64,000 nucleotides of DNA. Origin: Anaerolineales bacterium (GTDB lineage Bacteria > Chloroflexota > Anaerolineae > 4572-78 > J111). The DNA lies in contig JACKAT010000003.1 in the NCBI GenBank assembly GCA_020634935.1, positions 186,001-250,000 of the forward strand. Reading direction: 5' to 3'. The position numbers and the translations under genes are program-made. The notes below the pieces were generated by a model. The model saw only the letters and a program-made list of their open reading frames with translations. It was not told where the DNA came from and made no database searches. Below, piece after piece: positions 43,931-51,719 of this stretch (its first letter is position 1; every line of letters starts with the position of its first letter).

Positions 43931-45673
43931 TTATTCAATAATAATCGTATCGTTCAAATCAGGCAGGGCGGCCAGTAGGGCTTCGTACCGGGCTTTTTGG
44001 CCGGCAGAGGCGGCCAAGGCAATGGCTTGACGATAAAAAGCGCGGCTGGTCTCCACATCACCGGCCTGTTTGAACTGATCGGCCAGATGAGCATACGTTA
44101 GCGATTTCTGGGGCAGATTAAACTGCTTCACTTCGGCCAGCAAATCTTGCGCCGATCGCCCCTCCTGTTGCAGGTAAACTACGATACGGCGATCGATGGC
44201 AATTCTAACCGATTGGGGAGCTAACCATTCACGTAATTTTTCATCCCGCTTAAACGAGTAGCTGCTGAGCACAAACCAACGACGGGGATGCTGCTGCATC
44301 GCCGCCCGAATGGGCTCGGTTCGACCATAAGTTCCAAACGGAGCCGAGGCCGGCGGATAGTACCAGTTAATCGGCGGTTCCGCTTTGACCGCAATGACCA
44401 CATCATCAGGGCCAGCGTAATTAGATAACAACTGCCCTACCGCCCGCCAATCTTCTCTAGACTCAGCCGTGTAGTAAGTGTAAAGATCACCAGACTGGGC
44501 GATTAGAGCCGGTATGACCAGTAAAACCGGAACTCCCATCGAAGCAAATTGTCTATACGAAAACCAACCACCAGACTTAACCAGCCAGCCGGCCAGCCGG
44601 TCGAGGCCGTAGGCGACGATCATCAAATAGGCTGGCAGGGTGTATAAGATGTAGCGTGTGGCAAAAAATGTTCCTCGATAAAGCAGAAAGGTATAAATAA
44701 GGAAAATCGGCAGCAGCAGCCAGCCGCATAAAAGCAGCAGGGCTCGGCGATAGGGCTGTCTCTGATAAGCCAGCGACAGCAACCCTGCCAAAAAGAAAGC
44801 ATTGTAAAATACCAAACCAGATGGACTGGTGGCGGTCAACGGCGTTAGCATATTTTCAATAAAAAAGCGGCTTTCCAGCGGCGGGCCGGGGCCGCGATTG
44901 GGTTTTTCATCAGCCGGTAAGGTCAACGTTTCGGGCTGGACGACCACGCTGCTAAATCGATAACTGAGCCGGTAGAGGACCAAAATTCGGCCATTTAGGC
45001 CGAAGATAAGGACTAACACCAAAATAGCCAGGGCAAAACAGGCCGTATGCCGCCAAAAACGAGGCTGTCTCAAATGCAACAGTTGGTGACCAGCCACAAA
45101 CAAGCCCATCGGCGCCAGTAGAAACAGGGTGAAGTAGTGACTCAAGGCCGCGCCGCTTAAACCCACAATCGTCATGAGCCAGTAGCGCATTTTATGGGTT
45201 CGATAAACCTGCCACAGTCCTAAAAAGGCGATCAGGGTGAAACAGAGCAATAGAGCGTAGGGCCGAGTCTCCCGGCTGTAGCGAACCGCGAAGAGGGCCA
45301 CTGTCATCAGCAAAGTGGCGATGTAAGCGACTCGTTGGTTGAACAGGCGGTGAGCCAAGGCAAAAGTAAGGGGAATAGCCAGGACCCCAACAAGGAGGGC
45401 CGGCCAGCGCACCCAAAAATCCTGGCGGCCGAGTCTGACCCAACCATACATTAGATAATAGTCTAACGGCATAGCGGCGTGACGCGGTAGTTGGGGGCCA
45501 ATGGCTGACAATGGCCCTTGGACAATATCTAGCTCCAGTAGTTCATCGTACCACAGACTTTGCTCCCCCAGTTGATGAATCCGCAAGATAAAGGCCAACA
45601 AGACCAACGCAGAGACAAACAGCAGAGTACCATAAGACTGGCGGGGGTTAGGTTTAGTGGGATTCGATATCAT
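43931..45673 (-). CDS. GT39-type (ArnT/PMT-like) glycosyltransferase with C-terminal helical tail
   Basis: A 580-residue GT-C enzyme. The first extracytoplasmic loop has SLWYDELLELD with the acidic pair typical of the family, and RWPALLVGVLAIPLTFALA continues the PMT fold. About ten to eleven membrane helices end near 390. The C-terminal 190 residues are soluble and end in a TPR-like repeat (AHLADQFKQAGDVETSRAFY). It should use a polyprenyl-phosphate sugar to modify lipid or protein outside the cell. The acceptor is unknown. Confidence 0.88.
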   Translation of the reverse strand: MISNPTKPNPRQSYGTLLFVSALVLLAFILRIHQLGEQSLWYDELLELDIVQGPLSAIGPQLPRHAAMPLDYYLMYGWVRLGRQDFWVRWPALLVGVLAIPLTFALAHRLFNQRVAYIATLLMTVALFAVRYSRETRPYALLLCFTLIAFLGLWQVYRTHKMRYWLMTIVGLSGAALSHYFTLFLLAPMGLFVAGHQLLHLRQPRFWRHTACFALAILVLVLIFGLNGRILVLYRLSYRFSSVVVQPETLTLPADEKPNRGPGPPLESRFFIENMLTPLTATSPSGLVFYNAFFLAGLLSLAYQRQPYRRALLLLCGWLLLPIFLIYTFLLYRGTFFATRYILYTLPAYLMIVAYGLDRLAGWLVKSGGWFSYRQFASMGVPVLLVIPALIAQSGDLYTYYTAESREDWRAVGQLLSNYAGPDDVVIAVKAEPPINWYYPPASAPFGTYGRTEPIRAAMQQHPRRWFVLSSYSFKRDEKLREWLAPQSVRIAIDRRIVVYLQQEGRSAQDLLAEVKQFNLPQKSLTYAHLADQFKQAGDVETSRAFYRQAIALAASAGQKARYEALLAALPDLNDTIIIE

Positions 45674-45698
45674 AAAACTTAATTTGATAAGCGTTTAG

Positions 45699-45833
45699 TA
45701 CAGCGTAAATTAAGTTTTTGGGGGTTATTGTCATGGCGAGGCGGAACGACGAAGCCATCTCCACGTTCGGAGGAGGAGATGGCTTCGCTTTGCTCGCCAT
45801 GACAAAAGCTTAATGACTTAATTTACAGTGTAT
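45699..45833. repeat. Nested inverted repeat with GTCATGGCGAG core
   Basis: GTCATGGCGAG (45730-45740) faces CTCGCCATGAC (45793-45803); inside, GAAGCCATCTCC faces GGAGATGGCTTC. Outer arms TACAGCGTAAATTAAG and CTTAATTTACAGTGTA extend it with two mismatches. The core is a widely distributed dispersed repeat type. Confidence 0.75.
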
Positions 45834-45909
45834 TTAGTTGGCAGCGTGTTCTAAAGCGGTACACGATTTCATAATCAACGCTGACAAATTGTTAGTTCTG
45901 TTTAGCCCA

Positions 45910-45951
45910 CCAGGTGACTGGCGCTTGTTGAGTACAAGGCCAGTCACCTGG
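45910..45951. repeat. AGGTGAC-type hairpin, short form
   Basis: CCAGGTGACTGG faces CCAGTCACCTGG, with an inner CTTGT and ACAAG pair. It is the shortest member and has no CTTACGC termini. Confidence 0.65.
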
Positions 45952-45991
45952 ATAATTCCCTTCATTAAAGCTGTCAGGGTTCGACTACGGG

Positions 45992-47812
45992 CTAGAGATC
46001 ACCCAGCCATAATTCGCCCAGTGGGCCATTATCGTTACGGCCGCCGTAAATGACCATGCCATAGCCCGGGATCCAGACAGCCGCGTGGTTGTATCGAGCC
46101 GACGGCGCCCCTTGCGGATCAACCAGGGTCCACGCGCCACTGTCGACATCTAAAATCCAGGTATCATTACGGGCAGTCCGGCTGGCATCCTGTCCACCGA
46201 ACAGGATCACTTTAACCAGACCTTGCGAGGAGATGGCCGGCACAATGGTATGGTACTGGCGGCCAACGGGCTTAACATCGCTGGCAACCTGACGCCAGGT
46301 GTTGCTGGGCATGTCTAATATCCAGGTATCATCCAGGAAGCAGTCGCCAAACGGGGCTGCGCAGCCGCCGTGAATAATCAGCGAGGTACCGGCTGCCGCT
46401 GTAGCCGCAAAGAGACACCGTTTTAACGGCACTTGACCGGGGGGTGTAATATTTTCCCATTGATCGGTCGTGGTGTTGAAGCGCCAGGTATCGTCGTAAC
46501 GCGTGTCGCCAAAGCCGTGCGTCAGGACCAAATTATCGCCGAAATTGCCGCCGGGGCCGCCGTAGCGAGCCACGGGGCCGGGGCCGGCCGTAGCGGTTAA
46601 ATCTTCCCACGTTTCGGTGCTGAGATTAAGCCGCCAAACATCGCCCAGGTTTTGGTTGCCTTGCGTATGGCCGGTAGCAATGTAGAAATTTTCAGCATTC
46701 TGGTCAACAATCATGACGGTGCTAAAACGCGCCGGCGGGGCCGTCGGTGAGTTGACGGCCAGTTGTCGCCAGGTAAGAGTGTCGATATCCAACGCCCAGA
46801 TATCGTTGTAAATCCGGCTGCCGTCTCGACCGCCAAACAGGTAAATTTGGTTATTAGCGGGGCTGTACTCCATGGCATGCTCATAACGCGGGCCGGGGCC
46901 GGCATTAGCCGGGGTTAATTGCCGCCAGGCCACAAAGCCCATCTGGCCGGTAAATTGCGGCTCTTCGACCTGGATGACCATCTCGGCATGTTCGGAGATC
47001 AGATCATCCATTTCGGTGTCGCCATCGTCGATCATGGCGCCGGAACCGCCCGGAGCCGGAACCTCAACGACGACCTCACCGTGTTCATCGACAACGGTCT
47101 CATCCACTTCGGCAATAAGTTCCTCGGTTGGCACGGCCGCCGGTTCTGTGGCCGGCGGCTCAATATCGACGGGGGCTTCGGCATGCTCGGCGATGAGTTC
47201 ATCCGTAGGCACAACTTCCCCGGTGGGGGCTTCGCCTTCGGCTGGAGGCACAACTACGGCCTGTTCAGCATGCTCATCGACGACGGCCTCGCCCTCAGCC
47301 GGAGTCTCGGCTGTAGCAGGCACTTCTTCAATGATGGTCTCGGCGTGCTCGGAGATCACTTCGCCATCGGGGCCAATCACCGCCGCGCTGCTGGCAGATG
47401 AGTTATTTACATAATATATCAAATAGACTCCGACGCCGAACATCACTGTCGCTGTCCAGGCCACAAATGTGGCCCACATCCAGTAGCGGAGTGTTCCTAT
47501 TTTGCGGGGCAAGATTTTAAATCCGGCCAATAAACAGTAGATAGCTAACAACTGAGCGATGGTTCCTAACGCCCCGTGAATGAGGGGAACTAAGGTTGGA
47601 ACCTCGGACAAGCCCCCGGAATTAGGGTTAAATACGACGGCTCTAAACGTCGGGATCATTACAAACAAAATAAAGAAGATATTAAGAATGACAATGGGAG
47701 CTTGGAGACGATCGTGCCAATGGTAAGCCTTGCGTAATTGGACAACCACCCCGGCACAGAGAACAAGGTAAAATAGAATTTCAACAATAATCGTAATTGT
47801 GGCAAATTGCAT
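45992..47812 (-). CDS. DUF420-like membrane protein fused to a Kelch-repeat domain
   Basis: A 606-residue fusion. Four membrane helices (about 5-135) look like DUF420 (LIHGALGTIAQLLAIY). A linker of about 150 residues is very acidic and repeats an EHAE motif five times (ISEHAETIIEEVP, VDEHAEQ, IAEHAEA, VDEHGEV, ISEHAEM). The C-terminal part (about 300-606) is a Kelch beta-propeller, with blades marked by YLFGGRDGS, VILFGGQDAS and VIYGGRNDNG followed by a Trp. Kelch propellers bind proteins or sugars; a disulfide may form between the Cys pair in HGGCAAPFGDC. AGGAGACC precedes the ATG. The role is unknown. Confidence 0.88.
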   Translation of the reverse strand: MQFATITIIVEILFYLVLCAGVVVQLRKAYHWHDRLQAPIVILNIFFILFVMIPTFRAVVFNPNSGGLSEVPTLVPLIHGALGTIAQLLAIYCLLAGFKILPRKIGTLRYWMWATFVAWTATVMFGVGVYLIYYVNNSSASSAAVIGPDGEVISEHAETIIEEVPATAETPAEGEAVVDEHAEQAVVVPPAEGEAPTGEVVPTDELIAEHAEAPVDIEPPATEPAAVPTEELIAEVDETVVDEHGEVVVEVPAPGGSGAMIDDGDTEMDDLISEHAEMVIQVEEPQFTGQMGFVAWRQLTPANAGPGPRYEHAMEYSPANNQIYLFGGRDGSRIYNDIWALDIDTLTWRQLAVNSPTAPPARFSTVMIVDQNAENFYIATGHTQGNQNLGDVWRLNLSTETWEDLTATAGPGPVARYGGPGGNFGDNLVLTHGFGDTRYDDTWRFNTTTDQWENITPPGQVPLKRCLFAATAAAGTSLIIHGGCAAPFGDCFLDDTWILDMPSNTWRQVASDVKPVGRQYHTIVPAISSQGLVKVILFGGQDASRTARNDTWILDVDSGAWTLVDPQGAPSARYNHAAVWIPGYGMVIYGGRNDNGPLGELWLGDL

Positions 47813-48092
47813 AGAGGTCTCCTGTAGCTAGCTTAGCTGATTTTCGACAGTTTATGGCATATTTATTACAAAAACTTAAACTCATAGGGGAAAATTGGTG
47901 TTCACACGCTGGCGTTGGGTGTGAACGGGTTAACCGGTATACAATTCCGGTAACCGAGAACGGTCACGGAGAAGAACAAACTGAATTATAATAGGTATTA
48001 GGTCTAATAAGCAAAGCTAAAGGACCTTTGTGTTTTCTCAAAGTTGTCGCTTCTCCATGCTACTTATACTTAAGCGGTGCGAAAAAAGTGTG

Positions 48093-48258
48093 AAAAATGG
48101 GCCAGTTTTGTAGTAGTCAACGACATATTGCCAAAAATGGACAACAACGGATTGACGAAAGGAGCGGATTTTGCTTGTCTTAATCCGTTTATTGCCACAA
48201 TCCGTTGTTGTTTTATCGGTACAACATCAGTTTGACCCTACAAAACTGGGCCATTTTT
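48093..48258. mobile_element. MITE-like element with 21-bp perfect terminal inverted repeats
   Basis: AAAAATGGGCCAGTTTTGTAG (48093-48113) is mirrored exactly by its complement at 48238-48258. Inside, CAACAACGGATT faces AATCCGTTGTTG. The 166 bp have no coding capacity. It ends 25 bases before the recA -35 box. Confidence 0.75.
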
Positions 48259-48282
48259 ATCAAAAAAGCAGCTTATCAACTA

Positions 48283-48311
48283 TTGACTCAAAAGAACATT
48301 CGTGCTAAAAT
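48283..48311 (+). promoter_or_regulatory. recA promoter
   Basis: TTGACT (48283-48288), 17 bases, then TAAAAT (48306-48311). Transcription should begin near 48318, about 60 bases before the GTG start. Confidence 0.7.
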
Positions 48312-48338
48312 ATCACAGTCTTTAGAACATTTGTGTTA
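48293..48338. promoter_or_regulatory. Two SOS-box-like sites flanking the recA start of transcription
   Basis: AGAACATTCGTGCTA (48293-48307) lies between the -35 and -10 boxes, and AGAACATTTGTGTTA (48324-48338) lies just after the predicted start. They are 31 bp apart, about three helical turns. Both resemble the Gram-positive LexA site GAAC-N4-GTTC with the second half altered. Placement fits LexA repression. Which protein binds is inferred. Confidence 0.5.
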
Positions 48339-48380
48339 ATTCTGTATTAACTTTAACTTACCTAATGGAGGTACATTACT

Positions 48381-49541
48381 GTGGCCAAGGTTCAACAAAA
48401 CGATGGTCGGGAAAAAGCATTGGCGGTAGCCTTGGATGACCTGAAAAAGCGATTTGGCGAAGGCACAATCATGCGGTTGGGCGACCGGAACGAACTTAAT
48501 ATTGAAACGATTCCAACCGGTTGTTTGTCGCTTGACATTGCTTTAGGCATCGGCGGTCTACCGAAAGGCCGAATTATTGAAATTTACGGTCCTGAAAGTT
48601 CAGGGAAAACAACATTGTGCCAGCACGTCATTGCCGAAGCTCAGAAGCAGGGCGGCGTGGCGGCGTTTGTCGATGTTGAACATGCCCTTGATCCGACCTA
48701 TGCGGAAAAATGCGGGGTTATGATCGATGATCTGTATGTGTCGCAGCCGGATACCGGCGAACAAGCCTTAGAGATTACCGAAGCGCTGGTTCGCTCCGGG
48801 GCGGTGGATGTGGTGGTGGTCGATAGTGTGGCGGCGCTGGTACCCCGGGCCGAAATTGAAGGGGACATGGGCGACTCACACGTGGGGCTACAAGCACGGT
48901 TGATGAGCCAGGCGCTGCGTAAATTGGCCGGAACCGTCAAACAAAGCGACTGCATGTTGATCTTCACCAACCAGCTTCGCCAAAAAATTGGGGTTATGTT
49001 TGGCTCACCCGAAACAACCACCGGCGGGATGGCGCTGCGCTTCTACGCTTCAGTCCGGCTTGACATCCGGCGGACTCAGGCGATAAAAGACAGCGGTGAG
49101 GTTATCGGTAACCGGACCAAAGTGACAGTTAAAAAGAATAAGGTCGCGCCGCCTTTCCGCATCTGTGAATTTGATATTATGTACAACCAGGGTATCTCTC
49201 GATCAGGTGATGTTTTGGATATTGCAGTCCTTGAAAATATTGTTGACAAACGCGGCGCTTTCTACTCCTACGGGGATACTCGCCTGGCCCAGGGCCGCGA
49301 AAATGCTAAAACCTTCCTGGAAGCTAATCTTGACATGATGTTAGAAATAGAAAACAAAGTTCGCGAAGCAAAAGGCCTGCCGATCATCGACCCCATTATG
49401 ACCGCGGCGGCTGAGAAGGTCAAAGCTGAAAAGAAGCCGGTACCTAAGCCGCCCGCCAAAAGCAAAAGCAGCTCATCTGATAAACAGGTTGCCTTCGAAC
49501 TTGAAGATGATGATATGCCCACGGACGTTGATTTGGAATAA
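48381..49541 (+). CDS. recA: Recombinase RecA
   Basis: A 386-residue DNA-dependent ATPase for homologous strand exchange and SOS activation. Walker A is GPESSGKTT (about 68-76). Also present are VDVEHALDPTYA, VVVDSVAALVPRAEIEGDMG, the L2 loop region TNQLRQKIGVMFGSPETTTG, and an acidic C-terminal tail (DDDMPTDVDLE) of the kind that tunes activity. The start is GTG 48381 with GGAGG nine bases upstream. It is a single-gene transcription unit with its own promoter and terminator. A Lys/Pro-rich linker (EKKPVPKPPAKSKSS) precedes the acidic tail. Confidence 0.98.
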   Translation: MAKVQQNDGREKALAVALDDLKKRFGEGTIMRLGDRNELNIETIPTGCLSLDIALGIGGLPKGRIIEIYGPESSGKTTLCQHVIAEAQKQGGVAAFVDVEHALDPTYAEKCGVMIDDLYVSQPDTGEQALEITEALVRSGAVDVVVVDSVAALVPRAEIEGDMGDSHVGLQARLMSQALRKLAGTVKQSDCMLIFTNQLRQKIGVMFGSPETTTGGMALRFYASVRLDIRRTQAIKDSGEVIGNRTKVTVKKNKVAPPFRICEFDIMYNQGISRSGDVLDIAVLENIVDKRGAFYSYGDTRLAQGRENAKTFLEANLDMMLEIENKVREAKGLPIIDPIMTAAAEKVKAEKKPVPKPPAKSKSSSSDKQVAFELEDDDMPTDVDLE

Positions 49542-49573
49542 GCTCTATTTAGAATACCCATAGTAGTAAATTC

Positions 49574-49617
49574 AACCCCAACCGGTTTCTGAAAACCGGT
49601 TGGGGTTTTTGTTTTTG
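49574..49617 (+). terminator. Intrinsic terminator of recA
   Basis: AACCCCAACCGGTTT faces AAACCGGTTGGGGTT, followed by a T-rich tract. Confidence 0.85.
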
Positions 49618-49689
49618 CGGCCCAATATTGACAGATGACAGCTAAGTTAGCTAGCATGGATGCAGTTAGTTCGGCGATAGGATTTAGCT

Positions 49690-51285
49690 GTGAAATCCCA
49701 AGTTACTATCTCGATCCAAGAATGGCGCTGGGTAATCTATGGCTCAGTGGCTATCCTTATTTTAAGCTGTGTGCCGTTTTTGATAGTGTGGCAATCGACG
49801 CCGCCAGGTTGGCAATTTACAGGCATCCTGGTCAATCCGCTCGATGGCCATTCCTACCTGGCTAAAATGACACAAGGCTCAGCCGGAGATTGGCTGTTTC
49901 ATCTTACCTACACCCCCGAAGCGCATCCAGGTGCATTCATTTTTACCTTTTATCTGGCCTTAGGACACGTGGCTCGCCTGGTTGGTGCGCCTAATGTCAT
50001 CATCTTTCACCTGGCGCGACTGCTGGCCGGCTTGCTGCTGCTGCTTACTGTTTTCCGTTTTGTGGCCCATGTTACTCCCTATCCCGGCGAACGCCGGCTG
50101 GCCTTTTGCTTTATTGGTCTGGCTTCGGGCTTGGGCTGGCTGGGAATTCTCTTTGGCGCTTTTCCCATCGATTTATGGGTTCCCGAAGCCTTTGTTCACT
50201 ACAGTCTGTATGCCAATCCTCATTTCCCGTTAGGAATGGCCCTCATGTTGCTGATCTTGATCGACGTGATCGGGCCTATATCGCCTAGTTCTCACCCCGC
50301 AAAGCGGACGCTCATACCGGTGATCGCCGCGTTACTGCTGGCGGTGGTACTGCCTTTCGCTCTGATCATTGACTGGGTCATTCTAACCGCCTTCATGGGC
50401 CGACACCTTTTTATCGACCGGAGTCGTTTGCTCTGGACTGAAATTTGGCCTACACTAGGTGTGATTGGCGGGGGTCTGCCCGTGATTCTCTACCAGTACT
50501 GGGTTTCAACAACTAACCCGATTTTGGCCGGTTGGAACGCTCAAAATATTACAACCGCTCCGCCGCTATCGGATGTAGTTATCGGGTTTGGATTAATCAT
50601 CATCCTGGCCGCTGCACGGATGATCGGCATGGTTAGGGGCAGAGCGCAAACTCTGAGCGAAGGCGAGTGGGTGGTTTGGCTGTGGGCGCTCAGTTCGCTC
50701 ATTTTGCTATATTCGCCCTTCGCGTTACAGCGACGGTTCATCACCGGGTTGCATATTCCATTGAGCATTTTGGCGGCTATTGGCTTGCTGCGCTGGATGG
50801 CGGACAAGCGACTCAAAGCCTCGTCACAACGCCTGATTATTATAAGTGTGGTGGTTATTAGCCTGCTGGGAACTCTTTTTGTCTGGAGTCTGCCGATGAT
50901 AGCCGGCTTGCAATCTCCCGCTGAGTCGCCAACAACGGCACTGCTTTTCATTAGAAATGACGAGCGCGCCGCGTTCGATTGGCTGCGAGCGCACGCCGGG
51001 CCGGAGGCGGTCATTTTGGCTTCGCCTCGCATCGGGATGTTCATACCGGGGCAAACCGGGGCCAGGTCATTTTACGGGCATCCATTTGAGACAATCAATG
51101 CGGTCGATAAAGAAGCTCAACTCAACGCATTTTTCGGAGGCCAACAAACCTCGACCAGGCCGCCGGTAGATTACATTTTCTATGGGCCGTCGGAGCAGGA
51201 ATTGGGCCAGCCGGCTGAGCTAACTCAACTGCCGGTGGTCTTTTCAAGCGGTGATGTAACAATTTTCAAGACCCAACAGCCATAA
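49690..51285 (+). CDS. Polytopic membrane protein, GT-C-like
   Basis: A 531-residue protein with about ten to twelve membrane helices. The first large loop (GILVNPLDGHSYLAKMTQGS then WLFHLTYTPEAHPGAF) carries acidic and His residues as in GT-C transferases, but the clear DxD is missing. FVHYSLYANPHFPLGMA is a second conserved-looking block. The C-terminal 100 residues are soluble (RAAFDWLRAHAGPEAVILAS), resembling the tail of other Chloroflexota membrane glycosyltransferases. The start is GTG 49690 with a weak site. The next two genes follow closely on the same strand. Confidence 0.75.
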   Translation: MKSQVTISIQEWRWVIYGSVAILILSCVPFLIVWQSTPPGWQFTGILVNPLDGHSYLAKMTQGSAGDWLFHLTYTPEAHPGAFIFTFYLALGHVARLVGAPNVIIFHLARLLAGLLLLLTVFRFVAHVTPYPGERRLAFCFIGLASGLGWLGILFGAFPIDLWVPEAFVHYSLYANPHFPLGMALMLLILIDVIGPISPSSHPAKRTLIPVIAALLLAVVLPFALIIDWVILTAFMGRHLFIDRSRLLWTEIWPTLGVIGGGLPVILYQYWVSTTNPILAGWNAQNITTAPPLSDVVIGFGLIIILAAARMIGMVRGRAQTLSEGEWVVWLWALSSLILLYSPFALQRRFITGLHIPLSILAAIGLLRWMADKRLKASSQRLIIISVVVISLLGTLFVWSLPMIAGLQSPAESPTTALLFIRNDERAAFDWLRAHAGPEAVILASPRIGMFIPGQTGARSFYGHPFETINAVDKEAQLNAFFGGQQTSTRPPVDYIFYGPSEQELGQPAELTQLPVVFSSGDVTIFKTQQP

Positions 51286-51302
51286 AAGATTAGGTGATAG
51301 CT

Positions 51303-51704
51303 ATGCAAAAAACGGAGGTTAAGCAACGAGTGGTGGGTACCATCCTGTTAGGATTAATTTCAATAATGCTCTTATCTGCCGGTCAGACATCGTTAAAATT
51401 CGGTCTCAATGCCATTGGCGGCGTCAGTCTGGCGGATGGCGTGGCCGGAATCTTCAAACTGCTGCAAACGCCCTGGATTATTGTTGGGTTTGGGCTGTAT
51501 GGGCTTAGCGCGGTACTATGGCTCGATGTTTTATCAAAGCTCGATTTTAGTCTGGCCTTCCCGATGGTAGGGTTGACCTATATATTTACGCTGCTGATTG
51601 GTCGCTTCTTTTTTGGCGAAACGATCGGCTGGGAACGGATGATCGGGGTTGCTTTTATTTTGGGCGGAATTTTCTTTTTAGTGCGGAGCGGATCGTCGGG
51701 TTAA
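51303..51704 (+). CDS. EamA/SMR-type four-helix transporter
   Basis: A 133-residue protein with four membrane helices and the fold of half-size EamA or ArnE-like flippase subunits. Marks are LLSAGQTSLKFGLN in helix 1 and PMVGLTYIFTLLIGRFFFGE in helix 3, the latter typical of EamA. It could flip an undecaprenyl-linked sugar for the neighbouring GT-C enzymes. ATG 51303 is preferred over the GTG at 51294. It is seventeen bases after the preceding stop and sixteen before the next start. Confidence 0.85.
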   Translation: MQKTEVKQRVVGTILLGLISIMLLSAGQTSLKFGLNAIGGVSLADGVAGIFKLLQTPWIIVGFGLYGLSAVLWLDVLSKLDFSLAFPMVGLTYIFTLLIGRFFFGETIGWERMIGVAFILGGIFFLVRSGSSG

Positions 51705-51719
51705 ATGGCTTGATTACTC

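Larger units (their letters stand above)
45674..45991. other. Intergenic region with two hairpin elements
   Basis: It holds a nested inverted repeat (45699-45833) and an AGGTGAC-type hairpin (45910-45951). An open frame of 71 codons on the plus strand (45838-46053) is not supported by a ribosome site or similarity. Confidence 0.55.
47813..48380. other. Intergenic region upstream of recA
   Basis: It holds a 166-bp MITE-like element (48093-48258) followed by the recA promoter with two SOS-like boxes (48283-48338). The part from 47813 to 48092 is AT-rich with short inverted pieces (AATTGGTGTTCACACGC and GGGTGTGAACGGGTTAACCGG) and no gene. Confidence 0.6.

Noticed and set aside
45838..46053. A 71-codon plus-strand gene
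   Set aside because: It overlaps a dispersed hairpin and the end of the Kelch gene, with no ribosome site.
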